Both the position numbers and the translations under genes were made by a program. A DNA stretch of 64,000 nt, taken from the NCBI GenBank assembly GCA_965215165.1, contig CBDCCX010000006.1:1426001-1490000 (forward strand). Direction: 5' to 3'. The notes under the pieces are model-generated. The model was not told where the DNA came from. It was given only the letters and a program-made list of their open reading frames with translations, and made no database searches. Within the stretch, counting starts at the first letter, position 1. Every line of letters starts with the position of its first letter. Source of the DNA: JANQRZ01 sp965215165. GTDB lineage: Bacteria; Bacteroidota; Rhodothermia; Rhodothermales; JANQRZ01. Of this stretch, positions 15,269 to 24,626 are shown piece by piece.

Positions 15269-17010
15269 GCCTCGGCCGCGATGTCGCCCTCGACGCGCTC
15301 GCCGAAGTAGCGGAGGCCGCTGAGGAGAACGGCGGCGGCGACCGGGAGGCACAGCCACCACGGCGCGCCGAAGCCCGCCGGCAGCGTCCCGAGGAGCACC
15401 GCCACGAACCCGACCAGGAGGGCATACGGAAGCTGCGTCCGGACGTGGTCGATGTGATCGCACCCCGAGGCCAGCGACGACAGGATGGTCGTGTCCGAGA
15501 TCGGCGAGCAGTGATCGCCCCAGACGGCCCCGGCGAGGACGGCGCTGACCGACGAGTAGATGATGTGGTGGTACTCGGCGTTGGTGTGCAGGCCGTCGGC
15601 GGCCAGGACGCCGTAGGCGAGCGGCACCACGAGCGGCATCAGGATCCCCATCGTCCCCCAGCTCGACCCGGTCGAGAACGCGGTGGCGGCAGCGAGCATG
15701 AACACGAGCGCCGGGACGACCCCGACGGCGAGGCTGTCGGAGAGCGTCGAGACCAGCCAGTCGGCCGTGCCGAGGGCGTCGTTGACCCCGGAGAGCGCCC
15801 AGGCGAGGACCAGGATGACGATCGCCAGCAGCATCGCCTTCATGCCGGCGTACCACGCGTCGAGCGCCTCGGTGAGCGACAGGATCCGCTGTGCCAGGGA
15901 CAGGCCGACGGCCACCAACACGGCCAAGAGCGACGCCCACATCATGGCCCGGTACGAGTCGGCGCTCGAGATGATCTCCCGGATCCCGTCGCCCTCGCCG
16001 GTCGCGAAGAGCCCGCCGACGACCCCGACGATGAGCACGAGCACAGGGATGAGCGCATTCGAGGCGCGGGCCGGCGTGGTCTCGTCCGGGACGAGGACGC
16101 TCGACTCGGCCTCGGCGTGCTCGATGTCCGAGCCGGGGCGGTAGAGTTGGCCGGTCCGGCGGGCGCGGCGCTCGGCGGCGAGCATCGGGCCGAAGTCGCG
16201 CTGCCAGCCGGCGACGGCGAAGACGAAGCACAGCGCGAGGATCGGGTAGAAGCTGTAGGGAATCGAGTGGAGGAAAACCGAGTACGCCGACTCGTCGTAG
16301 GTCGGCAGCGCCTCGATGGCCGTCCCGATGAGGCCGACCTCGTAGCCGATCCAGGTCGTGACGAGCGCGAGGCTCGCCACCGGCGCGGCGGTCGAGTCGA
16401 CGAGGTAGGCCAGCTTCTCGCGCGAGATGCGGAGGCGGTCCGTGATCGGCCGCATCGTGCCGCCGACGATCAGCGTGTTGGCGTAGTCGTCGAAGAAGAT
16501 GGCGATGCCGAGGAAGCTCGTCGCGAGCTGCCCCCGCCGCGCCGAGTGCGCCCACCCGACGACGCCCTCGACGATCCCCTGCGTCCCGCCGTTTTTCTGG
16601 ATGATGCCGACGACCCCGCCGATCATCAGCGTGAAGATGATGATGGCCGCGTGGTCGGCGTCGGCCAGCGCGGCCAGGACGTAGACCTGCACCGTGTCGA
16701 GCAGCCCGAACCACGCGCCGGCCAGCGAGCCGTAGGTGATCCACGCGCCGATCCAGACGCCGAGGAAGAGCGCCGCCACGACCTGCCGGAACGCGAGCGC
16801 CGCCACGATCGCCACGAGCGCCGGGACGATGGAGAGCCACGTCGGCGCGCGCTCCGGTGCCTCTTGCGGGGCCTCGTCGGCGGGCGGCGCGTCCAGCAGC
16901 ACCGGCGCGTCCGGCGCGGCCGCCGGCACGTCGGGGGCTTCGATTTGCATCCCGAGCGCAGCAACTCCGGCGAGGCAGATCAGGAGAACGAGCAGGCGGC
17001 GGTGAGGCAT
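15265..17010 (-). CDS. nhaC: NhaC-family Na+/H+ antiporter
   Basis: An inner-membrane sodium/proton exchanger of 581 residues from ATG 17010 (MPHRRLLVLL). An acidic, Pro-rich periplasmic stretch follows the first hydrophobic segment. The core contains AIFFDDYANTLIVGGTMRP, TAFSTGSSWGTMGILMPLV and GAVWGDHCSPISDTTILSS, all characteristic of NhaC. The longer reading starting at 17067 has no signal-like start and runs into a spacer repeat. Sodium handling would suit a marine habitat (inference). Confidence 0.92.
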   Translation of the reverse strand: MPHRRLLVLLICLAGVAALGMQIEAPDVPAAAPDAPVLLDAPPADEAPQEAPERAPTWLSIVPALVAIVAALAFRQVVAALFLGVWIGAWITYGSLAGAWFGLLDTVQVYVLAALADADHAAIIIFTLMIGGVVGIIQKNGGTQGIVEGVVGWAHSARRGQLATSFLGIAIFFDDYANTLIVGGTMRPITDRLRISREKLAYLVDSTAAPVASLALVTTWIGYEVGLIGTAIEALPTYDESAYSVFLHSIPYSFYPILALCFVFAVAGWQRDFGPMLAAERRARRTGQLYRPGSDIEHAEAESSVLVPDETTPARASNALIPVLVLIVGVVGGLFATGEGDGIREIISSADSYRAMMWASLLAVLVAVGLSLAQRILSLTEALDAWYAGMKAMLLAIVILVLAWALSGVNDALGTADWLVSTLSDSLAVGVVPALVFMLAAATAFSTGSSWGTMGILMPLVVPLAYGVLAADGLHTNAEYHHIIYSSVSAVLAGAVWGDHCSPISDTTILSSLASGCDHIDHVRTQLPYALLVGFVAVLLGTLPAGFGAPWWLCLPVAAAVLLSGLRYFGERVEGDIAAEA

Positions 17011-17011
17011 G

Positions 17012-17093
17012 GGGTGGTGGTGAGTTGGTAGTGGTGAGTTGGGGCACCGGCAAGGACGAAGAAACACGACGAACCACTAGCTACGGACCACCC
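17012..17093. repeat. Spacer inverted repeat, GGTGGT/ACCACC type
   Basis: The spacer between upp and nhaC holds GGGTGGT (17012-17018) and TAGTGGT (17029-17035) opposite ACCACTA (17073-17079) and ACCACCC (17087-17093). This makes an imperfect hairpin like the one between rpsH and rplF. Confidence 0.55.
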
Positions 17094-17095
17094 TC

Positions 17096-17713
17096 TCACG
17101 TCCCAAAGATTCGGTCGCCCGCGTCGCCGAGGCCGGGGCGGATGTAGGCGTTCTCGTCCAGCTCGCGGTCGAGCGTGGCGGCGACGATGCCGATTTCGGG
17201 GTGGCGCTCTTCGAGATAGCGGACGCCCTCGGGCGCAGCGACGAGGCAGACGAACCGGAGCCGCCGCGCGCCGCGCGCCTTGAGGAACGAGATGGCCGCG
17301 TCCGCGCTGCCGCCGGTCGCCAGCATCGGGTCGACGACGAAGACGATGGTTTCGTCGGTGAGGGCGGGAATCTTGGCGTAGTAGTCTCGCGGCTCATGGG
17401 TGGTCTCGTCGCGCTCCATCCCGACGTGCCCGACGCGCGCCTCGGGGATGAACCGGATGAACCCGTCCACGAGTCCCAACCCGGCGCGGAGCACGGGGAC
17501 GACCACCAGCTCGTCCTGGAAGTAGTAGCCCGTCGTTTCCTCGAGCGGCGTCTCGATGGAGCGCTCGACGAGCGGGAGGTCGCGCATCGCCTCGTAGGCC
17601 AGGATCGCGGCGGCGTCGCCGACGGTGCGGCGGAAGCGGCCGTGCGGGGTCGTGCGGTCCCGGAGGATCGTGAGGTCGCGCCTCAGCAGGGGGTGGTCTA
17701 CGACGGTGAGCAT
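17096..17713 (-). CDS. upp: Uracil phosphoribosyltransferase
   Basis: Salvages uracil to UMP with PRPP. 205 residues. VVVPVLRAGLGLVDGF, the PRPP loop VFVVDPMLATGGS (residues ~125-136) and GIGIVAATLDRELDENAYIRPGLGDAGDR are all characteristic. A lipoprotein gene ends seven bases upstream. The first six codons (MLTVVD) recur at the front of that lipoprotein gene. Confidence 0.96.
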   Translation of the reverse strand: MLTVVDHPLLRRDLTILRDRTTPHGRFRRTVGDAAAILAYEAMRDLPLVERSIETPLEETTGYYFQDELVVVPVLRAGLGLVDGFIRFIPEARVGHVGMERDETTHEPRDYYAKIPALTDETIVFVVDPMLATGGSADAAISFLKARGARRLRFVCLVAAPEGVRYLEERHPEIGIVAATLDRELDENAYIRPGLGDAGDRIFGT

Positions 17714-17719
17714 GGGCGG

Positions 17720-18304
17720 TCAGCGGGGCCGGATGTAGCGGCCAGGCGGGGGCTCGTGGATGTAGTGGAACGGGGCGTGTTCAGGCTCGCCGAAGGGAAA
17801 CCGCCTACCGTTGTAGAGGAGCACGAGGCCGTCGAGGAGTCGTCGTTGCTCGCCCACCCGCAGCGGCGGCTGCATCAGCGTCGCCTCGATCATCAGCCTG
17901 GAGATGAGGCCGCCCGTAGAGCCTGGGAAAAACCGCCGCAGCGCCACACTGTCCGGGTCTACCATGTTCACGACGGCGATCCGCATCGAGTCCGGCGGCG
18001 TCGGGAGCTTCAGCACTTCAACGGTTTCGAAGCCGATCCCCGTCGTAGTTCCGTCGAAGTACCCGTGCGCCACCGTCCGGCCGAGGCTGTCGAGGGCGGC
18101 CTCCACCGTCAGGCTCGGCGCGATGAGACCAGGCCGTGGGTCGGGGATGAGATGCTTGTAGGTCGAGTCCGGCCGGTAGGTGTAGAGCGTCCGCGCCCCG
18201 AGCGTGTCGGTCGTCGCAGCGGGCGAGGCCGGGGCCACCGTACTCGCCGGGGAGGCGCACGCCGCAAGCACGAGCACGCAGGCGAGGGGCAGCGGCCGGG
18301 GCAT
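17720..18304 (-). CDS. Lipoprotein of unknown function, weakly GerMN-like
   Basis: 194 residues from ATG 18304. A lipobox LVLAAC near residue 16 marks a lipid-anchored envelope protein. The mature part has an ALDSLGRTV helix, SMRIAVVNMVDPDSVALRRFF, then LMIEATLMQPPL and LLDGLVLLYNG. This order loosely recalls GerMN domains but is not a firm assignment. An in-frame extension to 18328 would add MLTVVDPP, a near copy of the start of upp. Translation from 18304 gives a normal lipoprotein signal. Probably co-transcribed with upp. Confidence 0.7.
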   Translation of the reverse strand: MPRPLPLACVLVLAACASPASTVAPASPAATTDTLGARTLYTYRPDSTYKHLIPDPRPGLIAPSLTVEAALDSLGRTVAHGYFDGTTTGIGFETVEVLKLPTPPDSMRIAVVNMVDPDSVALRRFFPGSTGGLISRLMIEATLMQPPLRVGEQRRLLDGLVLLYNGRRFPFGEPEHAPFHYIHEPPPGRYIRPR

Positions 18305-18374
18305 AGGGGGATCTACGACAGTTAACATGCGGTCGCGGCGGGTAGGGGCACGGCGCGCCGCGCCCCCACGAGGG

Positions 18375-20126
18375 TCATCTCTTCCCGGCTTTCTTCTCGG
18401 CCACGACGCGTTTGTGGACCTCGGCGTTCTCGAGCCACGGCTTGCGCTCGAAGTAGCTCTTGGTCAGCTTCACGACGACGCCCGAGAGCATCACGAGCGC
18501 GATCAGGTTTGGGAAGGTCACCAGGCCGAGGGCGATGTCGCCGATCACCCAGATCGTGGTCAGGCTCGCAACCGCCCCGACGAAGTGCATCACCACGAAG
18601 ACCGCCTTGAACGGCAGGATGCCGGCCGAGCCGAAGAGGTAGTTGGCGCACCGATCGCCGTAGTAGCTCCACGAGATGCTCGTCGAGATAGCGAACAGCA
18701 GCACCGAGACCAGGACGATGAGCTTGCCCAGCCCGCCCAGCCCGAACTGCCCCATCCCGCGCTCGAAGGCCGCGCTCGTGAGCGGGGCCGAGGTCTCGAT
18801 GGCGTCGCCGAAGAGCACCGTGTAGGCGTTGCCGTCGGCGTCGACGGCCCGGCCCTCGGCGGTCAGGATGCGCCCGGAGAACGGCGTCTCGCGCGCCTCG
18901 TCCACCCAGAACTGCTCGACCGCCGCGTCGTGCCACGCGAACGAGCGCGCGCCGTCGTCGTAGCGCGGCTGCCCGCCCTCGACGAAGATCTCGGCGTCGG
19001 GCTCGCCACCGGCGAAGACGCCGCGCTCGTCCGGGGCGACGTAGGTGATGTCGCCCGAGGACAGGTCGAGCGCCGTCGGGATCGGGGTGTTCCAGACCCC
19101 GGTCGTGATGATGACGAGCCCGGTCATCGAGCAGATGATGATCGTGTCGATCAGCGGCTCCAGGAGCGCGACCACGCCCTCGGACACCGGCTCGTCGGTC
19201 TTGGCTGCGGCGTGGGCGATGGGGGCCGAGCCCTGCCCGGCCTCGTTCGAGAACAGCCCGCGCCGGACGCCCCACATCATCGTCAAGAGGAAGACGCCCG
19301 TGCCGGTGCCGGCGACGCCGGCGGTCGGGTTGAAGGCCTCGGTGACGATCAGCGCGAACGCCGCCGGCACCTCGGTGATGTTCGCCAGGATGATCGCGAG
19401 CGCGCCGACGACGTAGATCAGCGCCATCGCCGGGGCGAGCACGCCCGTCACCTTCCCGATCCGCCCGATCCCCCCGATGATGACGGTCCCGACGACCGCG
19501 GCGGTAACCAAGCCCGTGATCCAGACCGGAATCCCGAACTCGGTGTTGACGATGTCGGCGACGGTGTTGGCCTGCACCGCGTTGCCGGTCAGGAAGCTCG
19601 TCACCATCAGCGCGCCGGCGAAGAACATGGCGAGCGGCTTCCAGCTCTCGCCCAGGCCCTTCTCGATGTAGTACATCGGCCCGCCCGAGACCGAGCCCTC
19701 CCACGCCTTCGACTCGCGGTCGGGGAACTCGACCACCCGGTAGTGCTGCGCGAGGGTGACCTCGGAGTACTTGACCGCCATGCCCAAGAGCGCCGTCATC
19801 CACATCCAGAACAGAGCGCCGGGCCCGCCCCAGTGGATCGCGATGGCAACGCCGGCGATGTTGCCGATCCCGACGGTCGCCGAGAGCGCCGTCGTGAGGG
19901 CCTGGAAGTGCGGGACGTCGCCCGGCTCGTCGGGGTCGTCGTACCTGCCGGTCGTGACTGCGATGCCGTGCCCGAGCTGACGGAGCTGGATGAACCCGAG
20001 GCGGATCGTGAGGAAGACGCCCGTCCCGAGCAGCGCCAGCACGATCAGCGACAGCTCGCCGCCGATTTCGGGCCAGGACCAGACGAAGTATTCGAGGCGG
20101 CCGACGAGATACTCAAAGGTTTCCAT
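18375..20126 (-). CDS. Sodium:alanine symporter (AGCS family)
   Basis: An inner-membrane transporter of 583 residues that imports alanine or glycine with sodium. Landmarks are TALSATVGIGNIAGVAIAI, GGPGALFWMWMTALLGMA, GSVSGGPMYYIEKGLG and GLFSNEAGQGSAPIAHAAA. An insertion of roughly 110 residues between two late membrane segments (from about DLSSGDITYVAPDERGV to FGDAIETSAPL) is acidic and probably extracytoplasmic; it is unusual for the family. The start METFEYLVGRLEYFVW was chosen because the region above it is non-coding and holds the divergent promoter. Confidence 0.93.
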   Translation of the reverse strand: METFEYLVGRLEYFVWSWPEIGGELSLIVLALLGTGVFLTIRLGFIQLRQLGHGIAVTTGRYDDPDEPGDVPHFQALTTALSATVGIGNIAGVAIAIHWGGPGALFWMWMTALLGMAVKYSEVTLAQHYRVVEFPDRESKAWEGSVSGGPMYYIEKGLGESWKPLAMFFAGALMVTSFLTGNAVQANTVADIVNTEFGIPVWITGLVTAAVVGTVIIGGIGRIGKVTGVLAPAMALIYVVGALAIILANITEVPAAFALIVTEAFNPTAGVAGTGTGVFLLTMMWGVRRGLFSNEAGQGSAPIAHAAAKTDEPVSEGVVALLEPLIDTIIICSMTGLVIITTGVWNTPIPTALDLSSGDITYVAPDERGVFAGGEPDAEIFVEGGQPRYDDGARSFAWHDAAVEQFWVDEARETPFSGRILTAEGRAVDADGNAYTVLFGDAIETSAPLTSAAFERGMGQFGLGGLGKLIVLVSVLLFAISTSISWSYYGDRCANYLFGSAGILPFKAVFVVMHFVGAVASLTTIWVIGDIALGLVTFPNLIALVMLSGVVVKLTKSYFERKPWLENAEVHKRVVAEKKAGKR

Positions 20127-20217
20127 AGCGGGGCGATGCGTGGGTGGAGACGGCGTGCGCCGAATATAGCGCGGCGGCAGGAATGGGTGCGCCGGCGGCG
20201 CAATCTGCTCGCTCCTC

Positions 20218-20248
20218 TTGCAGAGGCGAGAGGAATCCGCTATGTTGC
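20218..20248 (+). promoter_or_regulatory. Promoter of the FG-GAP/CSLREAI protein gene
   Basis: TTG at 20218-20220, a 20-base spacer, then TATGTTGC at 20241-20248, a TAnnTTGC variant also seen before the tRNA operon. ATG follows 37 bases later. Confidence 0.5.
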
Positions 20249-20285
20249 CGTAGCTAACGTCCTGTTCCACCGGCCCCCTCCGCCG

Positions 20286-23200
20286 ATGCGTACGCTCCCG
20301 AACGCCCTCGCCCAGCTTCTGCTCTCTGCCCTTCTGCTCTCGGTAGGTTTCACCACGACCCGCGCTCAAAACCTGGGCCTGGAGCACACTCTGACGGCTC
20401 CTGATCCCAGCGTGGGCCACCAGTTCGGTTTCTCGGTGGCGGGCGTACCCGATGCTGATGGCGACGGACACGGTGACCTCCTCGTCGGGACGCGGGAAAC
20501 CACTGCCCAGGAAGGACGAGCGTACCTCTACAGTGGAACAACCGGGGCCTTGCTCATCGAACTCCAGCCGCCCGACCCGCTCGGGACCGGTTCGTTCGGC
20601 TGGTCCGTCGCGGGGGTGCCCGATGCTGACGGCGACGGGCGCGGCGACCTTCTCGTCGGAGCCTACGAGGATGGGAGCGACAGCAGCGTCGCCCAGCCCG
20701 GCCGCGCCTATCTGTTCAGCGGGACCACGGGCGCTCTGCTCTTCGAGCTCCGATCCCCCGACGAAGAGGAGGGTGGCGAGTTTGGCCTCTCGGTGGCCGG
20801 CGTGCCCGACACGGACGGCGACGGACACGGCGACCTCCTCGTCGGAGCACACCGCGAGGGGGACAACGGCCGAACCTACCTCTACAGCGGCGCTACCGGG
20901 AGCCTTCTCTTCGAACTCCAGTTGCCTTCCAATGGCGAAACAGGTGCCAGGTTTGGAGAGGTCGTAGCGAGCACGCCCGACGTAGACGGCGATGGACGCG
21001 GCGACCTCCTCGTCGGGGAGGACGAAAACCACCGCGTGTACCTCTACAGTGGAGCTACGGGTGCCCTGCTTGCTGACCTCGGATCGCCCAACTCTTCCAC
21101 TCCACCGTACTCACGCTCGTTTGGTGACACCGTAGCCGGCGTGCCCGACATTGACGGTGACGGACGCGGAGACCTTCTCATCGGGGCCTCTGACGAGTTC
21201 TCCGGCGGCTTCCCTGTGGCCGGTCGCGTCTACCTGTTCAGCGGAGCCAGCGGCGATCTCCTGGTCGAGTTCGACTCCCCCGATGTCCAGACATCCGGTG
21301 ACTTCGGGGAATCGGTGGCGGGCGTGTTCAATGCTGACGGTGGCGGTGGCATCCTCATCGGGGCCTTCCGCGAGGATGTGAACGGCGGAGAGGGCAAGGC
21401 CTACTACTTCAGCACGTCTGCGGCCCAGGTCCAGGCCCAACCTCGGGCGCTCGACTTCGGCTCCGTCGCCGTCGGCGATCAGTCACCGCCGAAAGCTGTC
21501 GTGGTGCAAAGCGTGAGCAGCGACCCGCTCACGGTCGAAGCCTTCACGCTTAGCGGAAGCAACCCGGAGCAGTTCGAGGTCACGTCGACCCCAGCCGTGC
21601 CCTTCGTCCTCGCCCCGGCGGATTCGTTCACCGTCGAGGTGGCATTCACTCCGACTCAGACCGGGCTGTTCGAGGCTATGCTCGTCATTGAGACGAGCAC
21701 CGGAGACCGGCGTGTCCCTCTCAGCGGCTTCGCACGAGAGGTCGGTAGCAGCTCCGTCTTCGTGGTTACGAAGACGGCAGACAGCGCCGATGGGGTCTGC
21801 GATGCTGACTGTTCGCTCCGCGAGGCCATCGCCGCTGCAAACGCCACGGCTGGTGCCGACACGGTGCTCTTCGCCCCGAGCTTGGATGGACAAATCATCC
21901 AGTCTGGAGGATTCATCTCAGATGACTTACTGATCGACGCCGAGGGACAGGATATCACTCTCAACAGCAGTATCAGCATCGCGGCAGAGGTCGCGGCGGA
22001 AATCACGGGGATCACACTCGATGGGCGCTTGACCAACAGAGGGACGCTTCTGGTCCGCGAGACTACCGTACGCCGATTTGTGCCCTGTATCAACAACTAT
22101 GGCACCCTGACCCTCTTGCGTAGCACGGTCACAGAATGCCAATCATTTTCCACTACAGGTGGGGCCGGCATCTTTAACCGGCCCGGGGCCGTGCTCTCGC
22201 TCGAGCATAGCACGTTCTTCGACAACTTCTCGCTCGACGACGACGGCTTTAAAAACCAAGGCACGCTGACCATCAGCAACAGCACGATCCCCAGCTTCCT
22301 CTCTTCCTCGGTTCCATACACCGTGTCGAACAGCATCATCAATTTCTGCGGGTCCCGGACGCTCTCGCAGGGGCACAACGTCTTCAACAGGGCTTCTGCC
22401 GACTGCCCCACGCCGAGCGATGTCGTCGTGGACTCGGAGCTTACCCTGTCGGTGCTGGCCCCCGAACTGGCTGACAATGGCGGCCCGACGCCGACGCTCG
22501 CGCTGCGCGCCCCGAGTGGTGGCAATCCGGCCGTCGACATCGGCGGCGAGTGCGGTCCCCTTGACCAGCGCAGTTTCGACGCGCCCGCCGACGGGGAGCT
22601 TAACGGCTCAGTTCTCTGCGATGCCGGTGCCCTCGAGTTCGAAGGCGCGCCCCAGCCGGTCGTCGACATCCGCGTAGCCAAGACCGAGGCGTCGCCGGAC
22701 CCGATTCCCCGCGAGGGCGGGCCCTATCCGTTCGCCGCAACGCTCGTCAACACGACAGCGCAGACGCAGACCGTCCAGGCCTGGAGCGAGATCACGCTCT
22801 CCGGTTTCAGCGGTGGTGGACGCGTTCTCGCCTTTGGTCCCGTACGGGTGCAACTCGCACCGAGCGACACGCTCGCGCGCGAGTTGGTGCAGCGGGTCCC
22901 GCCCCGGGTGCCCTTTGGCCACTACACCTACACCGGGTTCGTCGGCGATTTCCCTAATGCCCCTATCGATAGCAGCAGCTTCAGTGCCTACCAAGCCTTC
23001 GTCAACCCGCGCATGTCCTCTGAGGCAGAGTGGACCGCCGCGAACTGGAGCGTCGTGGACGCGCTCACGGGCGGAGCCGTCACCGCCGAGACCGTCTGGA
23101 GCTCGGACGAGCAGCCCGAGACCGTCGCCGCAGCGACGGCCGTGCCCGAGGCCTTCGCGCTGGCAGCCTTCCCCAACCCGTTCCGCGAGACGGCCACGCT

Positions 23201-23408
23201 GCGCCTCGACGTGCCCGCAGCCACGCCGGTGCGGCTCACCGTCTACGACGTGCTCGGGCGCGCGGTGGCGGTGCTCGTCGACGAGGAGCTGGAGGCGGGG
23301 AGCCACGCGCTGGCCTTCACCGGGCGGAGCCTGCCGAGCGGGGTGTACCTGCTGCGCATGGAGGCCGGCTCGTTTGTGGCGACGCAGCGCCTGACGCTCG
23401 TTCGCTAG
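20286..23408 (+). CDS. Secreted FG-GAP/CSLREAI-domain protein with T9SS tail
   Basis: 1040 residues with a signal peptide ending TTTRAQ (about residue 25). Residues ~27-380 hold six FG-GAP (integrin alpha-like) repeats, each with VAGVPDxDGDGxGDLLVG as a calcium-binding loop and a YLYSGxTGxLL strand; the sixth has lost most loop aspartates (NADGGGG). Then comes an ASH/HYDIN-like domain (RALDFGSVAVGDQSPP), a CSLREAI region (CDADCSLREAIAAANATAG) with parallel-beta-helix repeats, a ~150-residue module shared with the protease at 37989, and a sorting tail starting AFPNPFRETATLRLDV. It is probably a surface adhesin or exoprotein exported by T9SS. The longer in-frame reading upstream is the shadow of the symporter gene. 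Confidence 0.87.
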   Translation: MRTLPNALAQLLLSALLLSVGFTTTRAQNLGLEHTLTAPDPSVGHQFGFSVAGVPDADGDGHGDLLVGTRETTAQEGRAYLYSGTTGALLIELQPPDPLGTGSFGWSVAGVPDADGDGRGDLLVGAYEDGSDSSVAQPGRAYLFSGTTGALLFELRSPDEEEGGEFGLSVAGVPDTDGDGHGDLLVGAHREGDNGRTYLYSGATGSLLFELQLPSNGETGARFGEVVASTPDVDGDGRGDLLVGEDENHRVYLYSGATGALLADLGSPNSSTPPYSRSFGDTVAGVPDIDGDGRGDLLIGASDEFSGGFPVAGRVYLFSGASGDLLVEFDSPDVQTSGDFGESVAGVFNADGGGGILIGAFREDVNGGEGKAYYFSTSAAQVQAQPRALDFGSVAVGDQSPPKAVVVQSVSSDPLTVEAFTLSGSNPEQFEVTSTPAVPFVLAPADSFTVEVAFTPTQTGLFEAMLVIETSTGDRRVPLSGFAREVGSSSVFVVTKTADSADGVCDADCSLREAIAAANATAGADTVLFAPSLDGQIIQSGGFISDDLLIDAEGQDITLNSSISIAAEVAAEITGITLDGRLTNRGTLLVRETTVRRFVPCINNYGTLTLLRSTVTECQSFSTTGGAGIFNRPGAVLSLEHSTFFDNFSLDDDGFKNQGTLTISNSTIPSFLSSSVPYTVSNSIINFCGSRTLSQGHNVFNRASADCPTPSDVVVDSELTLSVLAPELADNGGPTPTLALRAPSGGNPAVDIGGECGPLDQRSFDAPADGELNGSVLCDAGALEFEGAPQPVVDIRVAKTEASPDPIPREGGPYPFAATLVNTTAQTQTVQAWSEITLSGFSGGGRVLAFGPVRVQLAPSDTLARELVQRVPPRVPFGHYTYTGFVGDFPNAPIDSSSFSAYQAFVNPRMSSEAEWTAANWSVVDALTGGAVTAETVWSSDEQPETVAAATAVPEAFALAAFPNPFRETATLRLDVPAATPVRLTVYDVLGRAVAVLVDEELEAGSHALAFTGRSLPSGVYLLRMEAGSFVATQRLTLVR

Positions 23409-23420
23409 CGCCGGCTGAGA

Positions 23421-23460
23421 GTACGGGGCAGCGTCGGCTAGATCCGGCGCTGCTCCGTGC
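23421..23460. terminator. Terminator hairpin between convergent genes
   Basis: A 17-base stem with three G-T type pairs (left arm from GTACGGGGCAGC, right arm ending GCTGCTCCGTGC) and a 6-base loop, then TTTC on the plus side. It separates the FG-GAP gene from convergent anmK. Confidence 0.65.
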
Positions 23461-23462
23461 TT

Positions 23463-24626
23463 TCATGGCATCCACAACGCGCCGAGTCGGGCCGGGCGCG
23501 CGGCGCCGGTGACCGACGGCAGGCTCGTCAGCGCGCCGCCAGCCCACTCGTGCGCCAGCACGGCAAAGCACAGCGCCTCTTTCGCGTCGGGGTCGACGCC
23601 GTGCTCGGCCGTCGTGACGACGCGCGCCGGCGCGAGGTGCTCACCAAGACGGCGCATCAGCTCTCGGTTGTGGACCCCGCCACCGGAGGCGATCACCACG
23701 TCCGGCGCGGCGGGCGCGAACCAGGCCACGGCGTCGGCGACGGAACGGGCCGTGAGCGCCGTCGCCGTCGCCATCAGGTCATTCGGCGCGAGACCCCGCG
23801 CCACGAGTGCGTCCACATACTCCGTCCCGAACTGCTCCCGGCCGGTCGACTTCGGCGGCGGGCGGTGGAAGTACGGCTCGGCGAGCAACTCGTCAAGTAG
23901 GGCATCATTGACGGTGCCGGCGGCGGCGCGGCGACCGTCGCGGTCGAACGGCTCGTCGAAGAGGCGGGCGGCAAGGGCGTCGAGGACCATATTGGCCGGG
24001 CCGGTGTCGAACGCGGTCACGTCTTCTTGCTTACACCCTGCCGGCAAAACGGTCACGTTCGCAATCCCGCCGAGGTTCAACAGGGCGCGGTGCTCGCGGT
24101 CGTCGGCGAAGAGGGCGTGGTCAACGTACGGCACGAGCGGCGCGCCCTGCCCGCCGAGCGCGACATCCGCCGACCGAAAGTCCGCGACGACGGGCACCCC
24201 GAGCCGCACCGCCATCCCCGCCGGGTCGCCGAGCTGAAGCGTCGAGGCTACCGCATCCTGCCCGGCGAAGCGCTCGGCCACCGGGATGTGGTGGACGGTG
24301 TGCCCGTGCGAGCCGACCAGATCAAGGGCAGCCTCGCTTTTCTGCGCCACGCCTGCCACCGCCTCGGCGAAGAGGCGGCCGAGCAGCGCGTTCAGTTGGG
24401 ACAGGTCGCGAACGGTCGAGGTCGATGCCTCCGCGTTGCGGTGCAGGACCTCGCGGAGGGCCGGTGGGTACGGCGTCGAGGCGAAGGCGAGCTGCTCTAG
24501 CTCCAGCGACCGCCCGCTTCCCCCGAGGCGGACGACAGCCGCGTCGATCCCATCGAGCGAGGTGCCGCTCATCACCCCGGCGACGATGCGCTCGGGCCGG
24601 TCGAGTAATCGTCGTAGTGCTTCCAT
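23463..24626 (-). CDS. anmK: Anhydro-N-acetylmuramic acid kinase
   Basis: Recycles cell-wall anhydro-MurNAc to MurNAc-6-phosphate using ATP and water. 387 residues. GVMSGTSLDGIDAAVVRL is the N-terminal phosphate-binding motif. GSHGHTVHH, VVADFRSADVALGGQGAPLVP, NLGGIANVT, FDTGPANMVLD and VIASGGGVHNRELMRRL follow in family order. ATG 24626 was chosen because GAGGGGAG lies just upstream; ATG 24638 is the alternative. Confidence 0.95.
   Translation of the reverse strand: MEALRRLLDRPERIVAGVMSGTSLDGIDAAVVRLGGSGRSLELEQLAFASTPYPPALREVLHRNAEASTSTVRDLSQLNALLGRLFAEAVAGVAQKSEAALDLVGSHGHTVHHIPVAERFAGQDAVASTLQLGDPAGMAVRLGVPVVADFRSADVALGGQGAPLVPYVDHALFADDREHRALLNLGGIANVTVLPAGCKQEDVTAFDTGPANMVLDALAARLFDEPFDRDGRRAAAGTVNDALLDELLAEPYFHRPPPKSTGREQFGTEYVDALVARGLAPNDLMATATALTARSVADAVAWFAPAAPDVVIASGGGVHNRELMRRLGEHLAPARVVTTAEHGVDPDAKEALCFAVLAHEWAGGALTSLPSVTGAARPARLGALWMP

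Noticed and set aside
18204..20285. In-frame extension of the FG-GAP protein
   Set aside because: It is the complement of the symporter gene; a signal peptide and promoter support the start at 20286.
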